Shown in pieces: positions 29,301 to 36,291 of a stretch of DNA of 64,000 bases. The DNA is taken from the NCBI GenBank assembly GCA_902799385.1, contig CADCAK010000004.1:1-64000 (forward strand). The letters run 5' to 3'. The translations under genes were made by a program, and so were the position numbers. The first letter of the stretch is position 1. Every line of letters starts with the position of its first letter. The notes below the pieces were generated by a model that did no database searches, was not told the origin of the DNA, and saw only the letters and a list, made by a program, of their open reading frames with translations. This stretch comes from an uncultured bacterium (lineage in GTDB: Bacteria > Verrucomicrobiota > Kiritimatiellia > RFP12 > UBA1067).

Positions 29301-30338
29301 ATGAACGCAATCAAGAACATCATTGAAAAGGCCTCGAAGCTGAACGGAACGGTCGTCCTGCCCGAGGGCATGGACCCGCGCGTCATAACCGCCGCATGCG
29401 CTTGCGTAGACCGCAAGATCGCGACGCCCGTCGTCCTCGGCACTCCCGAGGAAATCGCCGCCGCAGAGCAGACGGCCAAGCTGAGCTTGGCCGAACGCGG
29501 CATCAAGACGATCGACTACACGCAAGGCGACGCGGAGCTCGAAGCTGCGTACCTCGAGGCGTGGAACGCCAAGGAGTCGAAGAAGCCCGCCGAGAAGCAG
29601 AAGATCATTGACCTCGCTGCGGCGCAGAAGACTCTTCGCACGAAGCGCATCTACTTCGGCGGCATGATGGTGAAGCTCGGCCGCGTCAACGGCCTTGTCG
29701 CCGGTTCCATCGCGTCGACTGGCGACATGCTTCGCGCGGCTTTCCACACGCTCGGCACCCAGAAGGGCGTCAAGACGGCGTCGAGCTGCTTTATCCTCGA
29801 TCTCAAGACCCCGACGGCGTCGGGCGACGAAGTGCTCGCGTTCGGCGACTGCGCGGTTATTCCCGATCCGACGGCCGAGCAGCTCGTCGACATTGGCCTC
29901 GCCACGGCGCAGACGTACCGCGACCTCACCGGCAAGGAGCCGCGTGTTGCGTACCTCTCGTTCTCCACGAAGGGCTCCGCTGCGGGTCCGCTCGTCGAGA
30001 AGGTCCAGAAGGCCGTCGAGCTCGCGAAGCCCCGCTTCGAGGAAGCCGGCATCAAGATGGACGGCGAGTTGCAGTTCGACGCGGCGATCGTCCCAGCGAC
30101 CGGCAGGCAGAAGAACCCGAACGGCGCCGTGCAGGGCGACGCGAACGTCTTCATCTTCCCCGACCTCAACGCAGGCAATATCGGCTACAAGATCGCGCAG
30201 AGGATTGGCGGCGCCGACGCCATCGGGCCGAACCTCCAGGGGCTTGCCAAGGCGATGAACGACCTCTCGCGCGGCTGCTCCGCCGAGGACATCGTTGGAA
30301 CCATCTGTGTAACATTGCTGCAGTCAACAACTAAGTGA
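29301..30338 (+). CDS. pta: Phosphate acetyltransferase (short form)
   Basis: 345 residues; acetyl-CoA + Pi <-> acetyl phosphate + CoA. The length and motifs are those of the PTA/PTB catalytic domain without the long N-terminal regulatory region of the E. coli enzyme: VVLPEGMDPR near the start, MMVKLGRVNGLVAGS, AFHTLGTQKG, FSTKGSAAGPLVEKV, ELQFDAAIVP, and NVFIFPDLNAGNIGYKIAQR near the C-terminus. It pairs functionally with ackA upstream, although the two are separated by the palindromic element, and the same element in inverted orientation follows it. No clear Shine-Dalgarno precedes the ATG (the sequence upstream is AAATCTAATTT), so initiation may be weak or SD-independent. Confidence 0.95.
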   Translation: MNAIKNIIEKASKLNGTVVLPEGMDPRVITAACACVDRKIATPVVLGTPEEIAAAEQTAKLSLAERGIKTIDYTQGDAELEAAYLEAWNAKESKKPAEKQKIIDLAAAQKTLRTKRIYFGGMMVKLGRVNGLVAGSIASTGDMLRAAFHTLGTQKGVKTASSCFILDLKTPTASGDEVLAFGDCAVIPDPTAEQLVDIGLATAQTYRDLTGKEPRVAYLSFSTKGSAAGPLVEKVQKAVELAKPRFEEAGIKMDGELQFDAAIVPATGRQKNPNGAVQGDANVFIFPDLNAGNIGYKIAQRIGGADAIGPNLQGLAKAMNDLSRGCSAEDIVGTICVTLLQSTTK

Positions 30339-30347
30339 ACATGTTTA

Positions 30348-30460
30348 TTAGCCACAAAGAACACAAAGAGCACAAAGGGTGTTGGAGCTGGGGTTGCACC
30401 CCAGACCCCGTGCGCCGTATGGCGCACCTCTATGTGAACTTTGTGACCCTTTGTGGCTAA
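30348..30460 (-). repeat. Palindromic repeat element, copy 2 (113 nt, inverted)
   Basis: Reverse complement of the 29170-29273 element apart from a 9-nt extra AGCACAAAG-type unit and about four substitutions. Both internal hairpins are kept: CTGGGGT/ACCCCAG at 30388-30404 (loop TGC) and GTGCGCC/GGCGCAC at 30410-30427 (loop GTAT). A short extra fragment of the element end (TGTGGCTAAAACCGT) follows at about 30467-30481. Confidence 0.85.
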
Positions 30461-30498
30461 AACTAATGTGGCTAAAACCGTGTAAAACCTAAACGACC

Positions 30499-31650
30499 AT
30501 GACTGACAACAAGATGATCGAGCGCGCGAAGCAAGTCTTCGCGGTGGAGATCGAGGGCCTTGAGAAGACCCGCGACTCCCTCGGCGCGTCTTTTGTCAAG
30601 GCGGTCCGGCTCATTCTCGACACCGTCTCGGACGGCGGCATCGTCGTCGTCACCGGCGTCGGCAAGAACCTGCACATCGCCGAGAAGATGAGCGCCATCT
30701 TCTCGTCGACTGGCACGCGCTCGATCGTCCTCAACCCCGTGCAGGCGATGCACGGCGACCTCGGCATGGTCTCCGCTAAGGACGTACTTGTCGCGCTCAG
30801 CTTCTCGGGCGAGTCGGCCGAGGTGAACAACCTGATACCCGCGATCCGCCGCCACGGGCTCAAGGTCATCTCGATGACCGGCCGCCCCGACTCGACGCTC
30901 GCGCAGATGAGCGACTTGCATCTCGAGATTCCGTGCGGCAAGGAGGCGTGTCCGTTCGGCATGGCGCCGACGAACTCGACGACGGCCACGATGGCGATGG
31001 GCGACGCGCTCGCGATGGTGATGATTGACGCGCAGAAGTTCCCGGTCGAGGACTATGCGATGAATCATCCGGCGGGAGCGATCGGCAGGGCGCTTGTCAT
31101 GAAGGTGACGGACGTCATGCGCGCGGGCGAGCGGCTCGCGAAGGTCGGTCCGGAGGCGACGGTGCTTGATGCGCTGATGGCGATGACGAAGGCGCAGGGC
31201 GGCAGTGCCGTTGTCGCAGATGCGGACGGCAAGCTGCTTGGTATCTTCACCGACGGCGACTTCCGCCGGCTGATGAGTGAGAGGGTGCTTTCGCCTGCGG
31301 CGGGTGCTTCTGCGGCTTCGCACCCCTCTAGCGACTGCTTGCGCGGTTCGCTTCGCTCGGGGGATATGCTAGTGCCTTCGCGCGGCAAAGCCGCGCTAGT
31401 GCAAGGTGCTGACACCAAGCACCAAGCACCAAACACCAGCGAAGCGCAGGCACCAAGCACCATCTTAAAAGACCCTATCTCCCTCTACATGACAAAGACT
31501 CCGCTTTTCGTCCGCGACGACGTGTACGCGGCGGAGCTTCTCAAGATCTTCGAAAGGAAGCGCATCGACGACCTGCCGGTGTGCGACGCGTCCGGTCGGG
31601 TGGTCGGGCTCGTGGACATTCAGGACCTTCCCAAGATGAAGGTCCTCTGA
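30499..31650 (+). CDS. kdsD: KpsF/GutQ-type arabinose-5-phosphate isomerase with in-frame repeat insertion
   Basis: 383 residues. Family reaction: D-ribulose-5-P <-> D-arabinose-5-P, first step toward Kdo for lipopolysaccharide or capsule. Order: SIS domain (about 30-180) with VVTGVGK, SSTG, HGDLGMV, SFSGES, NSTTATMAMGDALA and the NHPAG segment carrying the expected catalytic His; first CBS motif (about 200-260, ending GIFTDGDFRRLM); a foreign segment at about 263-321; second CBS motif (about 325-380, ending VVGLVDIQDL). Typical members are 320-330 residues; the excess matches the inserted repeat, which lies in the linker between the two CBS motifs. The start ATG has no clear Shine-Dalgarno and follows the palindromic repeat. 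The substrate could differ from Ara5P, since the family has several paralogues. Confidence 0.9.
   Translation: MTDNKMIERAKQVFAVEIEGLEKTRDSLGASFVKAVRLILDTVSDGGIVVVTGVGKNLHIAEKMSAIFSSTGTRSIVLNPVQAMHGDLGMVSAKDVLVALSFSGESAEVNNLIPAIRRHGLKVISMTGRPDSTLAQMSDLHLEIPCGKEACPFGMAPTNSTTATMAMGDALAMVMIDAQKFPVEDYAMNHPAGAIGRALVMKVTDVMRAGERLAKVGPEATVLDALMAMTKAQGGSAVVADADGKLLGIFTDGDFRRLMSERVLSPAAGASAASHPSSDCLRGSLRSGDMLVPSRGKAALVQGADTKHQAPNTSEAQAPSTILKDPISLYMTKTPLFVRDDVYAAELLKIFERKRIDDLPVCDASGRVVGLVDIQDLPKMKVL
31284..31461 (+). repeat. In-frame coding repeat element, copy 1 (in kdsD)
   Basis: Bounded by GGTGCTT and its perfect inverse AAGCACC. The core (GCGGCTTCGCACCCCTCTAG... to ...GCCGCGCTAGTGCA) matches three other copies almost base for base. 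It encodes the peptide core [20 protein letters not shown] then SRGKAALVQ, and a tail of AAGCACC-type heptamers giving KHQAPNT. It contains the hairpin GCGCGGC-AAA-GCCGCGC. Confidence 0.9.
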
Positions 31651-31682
31651 TACAGTAGGCACCTTAAGAAAGGAACGAGAAA

Positions 31683-32390
31683 ATGAACAGGAAAATCGTG
31701 ATGATGACGGCGACGGCCCTCGCGGCCGCAGTGGCGTTCGCGGCCCCCAGGTCCTCCAGGAAGGCCCCGGCCGCCGCCGGAGGCGACGACGCGCCCACAA
31801 CCGGTAAGGAGGCGAAGATACTCATCGACCAGTTCCCGAAGCTCGGTCGCCAGTCCACGCTCGCGGCGCCGTCGCTCCAGGGCAGCTCCATCGTCGGCAA
31901 GTGCTACGCGAAGCCGAGGAGCTGGATCGTCCTTGAGACGAAGTACACGACTTTCGTGAAGTGGCAGGACCAGCTCACATTCACGTGGCACGTCCTCCTC
32001 GAGACGAAGAGCGCGCCGGAGAACAAGGGCAACAAGGAAGGCCTCGCGCCCTACTCCTATTTCACGACCGCTGTGACCTACCAGAACATCCCGCAGGGCT
32101 CGCACGCGGCTTCCGTGTGCCTGCACCCCAGCTACCTTGAGCGCTTCGGCGAGGCCAAGGCCGTCGGCCTCGTCATTACCAACGCGAAGGGCGAGGTGCT
32201 GCAGGGCGACAGCGACGGCACGGTAGGACCCATCAAACCACACACGAAGTGGTGGGACGACCAGAAGATCATGAACGACCAGCAGGCCGACGGCAAGCCG
32301 ACCATCGAGCGCCGTCAGGGCCTGACGGACCGCTCCAAGACGATCTGGGCGCTTGTCAACCCGAACGACTACGAGCAGGTTGCGCAGTAA
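31683..32390 (+). CDS. Conserved-type exported protein at head of pilus/secretin cluster
   Basis: 235 residues. Signal peptide 1-20 ending A-V-A-F-A-A-P, then a Ser/Lys/Ala/Gly-rich linker to about residue 37, then a compact domain (about 45-215) with many Trp/Tyr/Phe (CYAKPRSWIVLETKY, WQDQLTFTWHVLLE) that looks like a beta-sandwich. No catalytic motif is seen. It stands directly before PilMN-, PilO-, PilP- and PilQ-like genes, which is the position held by Amuc_1102 in the Akkermansia cluster (recalled from memory). A periplasmic or outer-membrane accessory of that machine is inferred. Ribosome site AAAGGA (about 31670) supports the start. Confidence 0.65.
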   Translation: MNRKIVMMTATALAAAVAFAAPRSSRKAPAAAGGDDAPTTGKEAKILIDQFPKLGRQSTLAAPSLQGSSIVGKCYAKPRSWIVLETKYTTFVKWQDQLTFTWHVLLETKSAPENKGNKEGLAPYSYFTTAVTYQNIPQGSHAASVCLHPSYLERFGEAKAVGLVITNAKGEVLQGDSDGTVGPIKPHTKWWDDQKIMNDQQADGKPTIERRQGLTDRSKTIWALVNPNDYEQVAQ

Positions 32391-32487
32391 TTTAGTTAGG
32401 TAGTTGGGTAGTTAGGTAGTTCCAGCCACCAAACCACTTAACCACCAAACTACTAAACCACTAAACCACCAAACTACTAAACCAGGA
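32391..32487 (+). repeat. Octamer repeat, nearly G-free 3' half, upstream of pilMN-like gene
   Basis: The 3' half (about 32432-32485) has an 8-nt period of the type AACCACTT, AACCACCA, AACTACTA, AACCACTA and is nearly devoid of G. The 5' half (about 32394-32426) is the opposite, with TAGTTAGG/TAGTTGGG octamers, so the two halves can pair as an imperfect hairpin. The same octamer family precedes rho (40549-40589). It could form a structured leader or a Rho loading site. Confidence 0.75.
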
Positions 32488-34113
32488 ATGGCTAAACGAT
32501 ACTTAACACTCGACATCGGCGCTTCCTCGGTGAAGCTGGCCGAGTACGAAGGCGGCAAGGGCGGGCTTACGCTCGTCAACTACGGCGTCGCCGCGCTTGC
32601 TGCGCCGCTTGACGCAGGCAACGCCGGTGCGCTCCTTTCGCCGGCGCTTCTTGAGATCGTCCGCGAGAAGGGCATCAGGCCGGGACCCGTCGCCGTCTCG
32701 ATTTCGGGGCAGATGGTGTTCCCGCGCTTCGCGTCCATCGCCGCCGCCGGCGGCGCGGAGAGGTTCGACCAGATGGTCCGCTTCGAGATCGAGCAGAACA
32801 TACCGTTCCCGATCGACGAGATGATCTGCGACCGCCAGATCCTCGGCGACAACGAGAACGGCGAGAAGAACGTGATGATCGTCGCCGCGAAGACCGACCA
32901 GGTCGAGGATATCGCCGCCGCCATACGCGGCGCCGGGTTCACGCCGGACATCGTCGACGTCGCCCCGATAGCCGTCACCAACGTGTTGCGCTACTCCGGC
33001 GCGGCCGACGTCGGGTGCTGCGTCGTCCTCGACATCGGCTCCAAGACGACCTCCCTCGTGATCGCCGACGGCGACAAGTTGTACAACCGCTCGATCCCTG
33101 TCGCGGGCAACACCGTCACCAAGGAGATAGCCTCCGCGCTTGGCTGCACTGCCGAGGAGGCCGAGGCGTACAAGCGCGAGAACGCGTACGTCGCGCTCGG
33201 CGGCGTGGTTGAAGACGAGGACGAGACGCGCGACCGCGTCTCAAAGGTGTGCCGCGCCGTGATGACGCGCCTGCACGCCGAGGTGTCGCGCTCAATTAAC
33301 TTCTACCGCTCGCAGCAGGGCGGCAGCGTCCCCGTGAAGCTCTACATCACGGGCGGTACGGCGATTCTCCCGCAGCTCGACCGCTTCTTCGCGGAGAGCC
33401 TGCAGCTCGAAGTCGAGTACGTAAACCCGTTCGACGTCGTGGGCGTGGGCCCCAAGGTCGACGCGGCGGCCCTCGAAGCCGACGTGGCCGTCCTTCCGGC
33501 GACGGCGGGTCTCGCGGTCCATGCGGCCGGCCTCGCCGCGTTCTCAATCAACCTACTGCCGCCATCGCTCCTGAAGGAGCGCGCCGACGTCGCGAGGATT
33601 CCGTTCGTCGCCATCGGCTCCGCCGCGCTCGTCGCGGCCCTGGCGCTCGTGATGCTCTCGGCTCGCCGCGGCGCCGCCGAGGCCGAGGCCGAGAGCGCCG
33701 CCGTGTCGTCCGAGGTGTCGCGCCTCAGGTCTGCGGAGTCGAAGGTCAAGGAGGCCGCCGCCGTTGAGCGGCGCGAGACCGAGAGGGCCGATGCCTTCAG
33801 GCGGCTGTTCGACCGCCGCGCGTCCGCCGTCCGGAAGATCTCCGCCGTCCGCACCGCTCTCGGCAGCGAGATGTGGATAGAGAAGTGGGAGGGCGACCGC
33901 ATAACGGTGCGCGGCTGGTCCGACGACCTGAAGACGCTCGTCTCCCGCACCAAGACCGGCGGCTCCACCGCCGCACAGATAATCGAGGCGCGGCTCAAGG
34001 GCTCGCCCGATGTGTCGTCCGTAAAGATCGAGTCGATGACTGACGTCGGCAAGGACGCCGCGCTCAAGCAGATCGTCATCGTCGTCAAGTTCGGGAAGGA
34101 AGAAGCGCGATGA
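32488..34113 (+). CDS. PilM-PilN-like fusion protein
   Basis: 541 residues. Residues 1-345 are an actin/FtsA-like PilM domain: phosphate-1 loop LDIGASSVKL (8-17), phosphate-2 loop VVLDIGSKTTSLVIADG, adenosine motif LYITGGTAILPQL. Residues 353-358 are S-I-N-L-L-P, which is the hallmark of the PilN N-terminus, followed by one membrane span (about 371-392), a coiled coil (about 395-450) and a small alpha/beta domain to the end, as in PilN/GspL. PilM normally binds the INLLP peptide of a separate PilN from the cytoplasmic side; here both are one chain. The gene overlaps the next by ATGA. The ATG has only AGGA directly adjacent and lies after the octamer repeat, so no normal Shine-Dalgarno is seen. 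Probably the inner-membrane platform of a type IV pilus- or type II secretion-like complex. Confidence 0.85.
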   Translation: MAKRYLTLDIGASSVKLAEYEGGKGGLTLVNYGVAALAAPLDAGNAGALLSPALLEIVREKGIRPGPVAVSISGQMVFPRFASIAAAGGAERFDQMVRFEIEQNIPFPIDEMICDRQILGDNENGEKNVMIVAAKTDQVEDIAAAIRGAGFTPDIVDVAPIAVTNVLRYSGAADVGCCVVLDIGSKTTSLVIADGDKLYNRSIPVAGNTVTKEIASALGCTAEEAEAYKRENAYVALGGVVEDEDETRDRVSKVCRAVMTRLHAEVSRSINFYRSQQGGSVPVKLYITGGTAILPQLDRFFAESLQLEVEYVNPFDVVGVGPKVDAAALEADVAVLPATAGLAVHAAGLAAFSINLLPPSLLKERADVARIPFVAIGSAALVAALALVMLSARRGAAEAEAESAAVSSEVSRLRSAESKVKEAAAVERRETERADAFRRLFDRRASAVRKISAVRTALGSEMWIEKWEGDRITVRGWSDDLKTLVSRTKTGGSTAAQIIEARLKGSPDVSSVKIESMTDVGKDAALKQIVIVVKFGKEEAR

Positions 34114-35159
34114 ACATGTCAAGGTACCAGATAACAATGCTCGCGACGGGCGGCGCTGCGCTCGTCGTCTCGGCTGCGCTCGGGGTTCTGGCGTTCAGCG
34201 CCTACTCGGCGAAGTCCGAGGCGGCTGAGGCGGCTGAAGGCGATTCCGCCGCCGTGCGTTCGCTGCTCGGCTCGGCCATAAGCCCCGACGCCGCCAGCGT
34301 CGCGGCCATCAACAAGAACCGCGACGCGCTCGCCGGATGGACGGAGGCCGCGATCTCCACGGCCTCCGCCGGCGACCGGAAGATCGACGCCGACGTCAAC
34401 GAGGCCGCGCTCAAGCAGAAGCTCGTGGACGAGGCCCGCACGATGGCGGCCCTCCCGGGCGGCGTGGACGGCAGGATCATGAAGGACGTCTCCGCGTTCG
34501 GCTTCCCCGAGTTCGTGACCGGCGACAAGCTGCCGGAGAAGGACCAGCTCCCGCGCCTGCAGCGCCTTTGGGGCGATGTCTGCACACTTGTCGAGACGCT
34601 TTCGGACTGCGGTGTAGTCGAGATCGTCCGCATCGCGCCCGCCGTAGCGAAGCAGCCCGATCCGGCGGCCGAGGCGAAGGAATCCAGGGGGTCGCGTAAC
34701 CGCAGGAGGAAGGACGCCGCCGAGGAGAAGCCCGCGTATACCGAGGAGAAGTACTCTATCGAGTTCCGCGCGAAGCCGGCGGCGCTCGTCAAGGTCGTCA
34801 ACGCGCTTGCGACGTCCCAGCGCTTCGTCGTCCTGGACTCGATCGACTTCGCCCGCGAGGGGGACATGATTGGCAAGGCGCTCGGCGAGGGCGAGAAGAG
34901 GGGCGCGGACGAGAAGCAGTCCGCTAAGCCGAGGCGCAGGCGCCGCAGCGAGGCCGAGCAGGAGTTCGGCGAAGCGGCGGCGGCGGAAGATGCGGACAAT
35001 GGCATCGTGAACGACCCCGCGAAGGAGGCACCGTTCCTCGTCAAGGCCACTGTCTCTACCTACGACTTCGGCTTCGCCGCGCAGGCGTCCGCCGGCGGGA
35101 ACCAGGAAGCCATGCCCGACGAGGGCGAGGGCGCCAAGGCAAAGGAGGGTGAGGAATGA
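34110..35159 (+). CDS. PilO-like inner-membrane protein (Amuc_1100-position gene)
   Basis: 349 residues. Short cytoplasmic N-terminus, one membrane span (about 8-30), a helical/coiled-coil stretch (about 31-110), then an alpha/beta region; two charged low-complexity linkers (about 190-215 and 260-300, with an RRRRR-type patch). This layout matches PilO/GspM proteins, which pair with PilN and link to PilP and the secretin. The ATGA overlaps on both sides place it firmly in the same translational unit as the PilMN-like and PilP-like proteins. In Akkermansia the gene in this position is Amuc_1100, known for host effects; sequence similarity cannot be judged by eye, so orthology is only suggested by order. 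Confidence 0.7.
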   Translation: MNMSRYQITMLATGGAALVVSAALGVLAFSAYSAKSEAAEAAEGDSAAVRSLLGSAISPDAASVAAINKNRDALAGWTEAAISTASAGDRKIDADVNEAALKQKLVDEARTMAALPGGVDGRIMKDVSAFGFPEFVTGDKLPEKDQLPRLQRLWGDVCTLVETLSDCGVVEIVRIAPAVAKQPDPAAEAKESRGSRNRRRKDAAEEKPAYTEEKYSIEFRAKPAALVKVVNALATSQRFVVLDSIDFAREGDMIGKALGEGEKRGADEKQSAKPRRRRRSEAEQEFGEAAAAEDADNGIVNDPAKEAPFLVKATVSTYDFGFAAQASAGGNQEAMPDEGEGAKAKEGEE

Positions 35160-36241
35160 TTTCCAGGAATTCCGGAGGCGGCTTCTTTGCCGCGCATTGG
35201 GACTGGGCCGTAGCTGCGGCCGGAGTTGTGGCGCTTGTCGCCGGCGCGGCGCTATTCGCGCTGTCGGGCGGTGGCGACCCCGAGGAGAACGCCGCCGACG
35301 TCGTGAACCGCCTTAAGTCGGCGAAGAGGTCCGACACGGGCGTGAAGCCCGTGGAGATGGCGCCTTACGAGCGCGCGCTCCAGTTCGCGGCCAAGCCGCT
35401 GCAGGTCGCCGGGGTGGACGACGTAGCTGGGAACTTCCTCGTCTCGGGGCCGCGCGTGTTCTGCAAGTTCTGCAAGAAGCCGATCAAGGCTGGCGAGAAG
35501 GACTGCAAGTTCTGCGGCAAGGCACAGCCGGAGCCGGAGAAGGTCGTCGCCGACGCGGACGGAGACGGGCTTCCCGACGACTGGGAGAAGAAGCACGGCC
35601 TCGACGTCGCGAAGAACGACGCGGACGCGGACCCGGACGGCGACGGCTTCACCAACGCCGAGGAGTACGCGGCCGGCACCGACCCGTCCGACCGCAACTC
35701 CCATCCCGACTACCTGGATTCGCTCAGGATCGTCTTGCCGGCGAAGGAGACGGTGCTCCCGTTCTACCTGCGCTCGTACATGAAGACTCCGAACGGCATG
35801 AAGCTCGAGTTCTTCGACCCGAAGCGCCGCAACGACTACGGGCAGAAGGGCTACCGCTACTACGTCCTCGTCGGCGAGGCTATCGGCGACACGGGTTTCG
35901 TCGCCAAGTCGTTCGAGCAGAAGGAGAAGAAGGCCAAGATCAAGGGCTCGAACGTGGAGCGCTCGGTCGACGTTTCCGCCGCGACGATCGTGCGCAAGTC
36001 GGACGGCAAGGAGCTCGCGCTCGCGCTTGACGAAAAGCGCAAGCCCGTGGACGTCCAGGCGACGCTCGAATTCAGCCGAGGCGAGACGAAGACCTTCGAC
36101 GTGGTGCCCGGCAAAATGATCGATCTATGTGGAAGCAAGTACAAGGTCGTGGGGGTGGAAAGCATCGGGAAGGGGGCGAAAGTCTCCCTCGAAGATCCGC
36201 TTCTCGGGAAAATTCGTGTAATCGAAGCCCTTGAACAGTGA
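35156..36241 (+). CDS. PilP-position membrane protein with zinc ribbon and Ca-binding motif
   Basis: 361 residues. Membrane span about 16-40; then a CxxC...CxxC zinc-ribbon (C103, C106, C117, C120); then acidic TSP3/EF-like loops (about 133-180, DADGDGLPDDWE and DADPDGDGFTNAEEY); then a C-terminal beta domain (about 190-361) whose last part (FDVVPGKMIDLCGSKYKVVG followed by a LEDPLLGKIR segment) resembles the small beta-barrel of PilP/GspC that contacts the secretin. Overlaps the upstream gene by ATGA and precedes the secretin gene. A zinc ribbon on a presumably periplasmic segment is unusual. By position it corresponds to Amuc_1099. Role inferred: periplasmic link between inner-membrane platform and secretin. 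Confidence 0.7.
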   Translation: MISRNSGGGFFAAHWDWAVAAAGVVALVAGAALFALSGGGDPEENAADVVNRLKSAKRSDTGVKPVEMAPYERALQFAAKPLQVAGVDDVAGNFLVSGPRVFCKFCKKPIKAGEKDCKFCGKAQPEPEKVVADADGDGLPDDWEKKHGLDVAKNDADADPDGDGFTNAEEYAAGTDPSDRNSHPDYLDSLRIVLPAKETVLPFYLRSYMKTPNGMKLEFFDPKRRNDYGQKGYRYYVLVGEAIGDTGFVAKSFEQKEKKAKIKGSNVERSVDVSAATIVRKSDGKELALALDEKRKPVDVQATLEFSRGETKTFDVVPGKMIDLCGSKYKVVGVESIGKGAKVSLEDPLLGKIRVIEALEQ

Positions 36242-36259
36242 AACGAATTAGGATATAAT
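36231..36259 (+). promoter_or_regulatory. Sigma-70-type promoter for the secretin gene
   Basis: TTGAAC (36231-36236), 17-nt spacer, TATAAT (36254-36259). The -35 box lies in the last codons of the PilP-like gene. Ribosome site AGGAG at 36277-36281, 10 nt before the secretin ATG. It would let the secretin be made at a different level from the inner-membrane parts. Confidence 0.8.
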
Positions 36260-36291
36260 ACGCAATACAACTCATTAGGAGCAAGTTCGAT

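Noticed and set aside
32391..32487. Short tandem octamers considered as a CRISPR array.
   Set aside because: Units are 8 nt with no spacers; not CRISPR-like.
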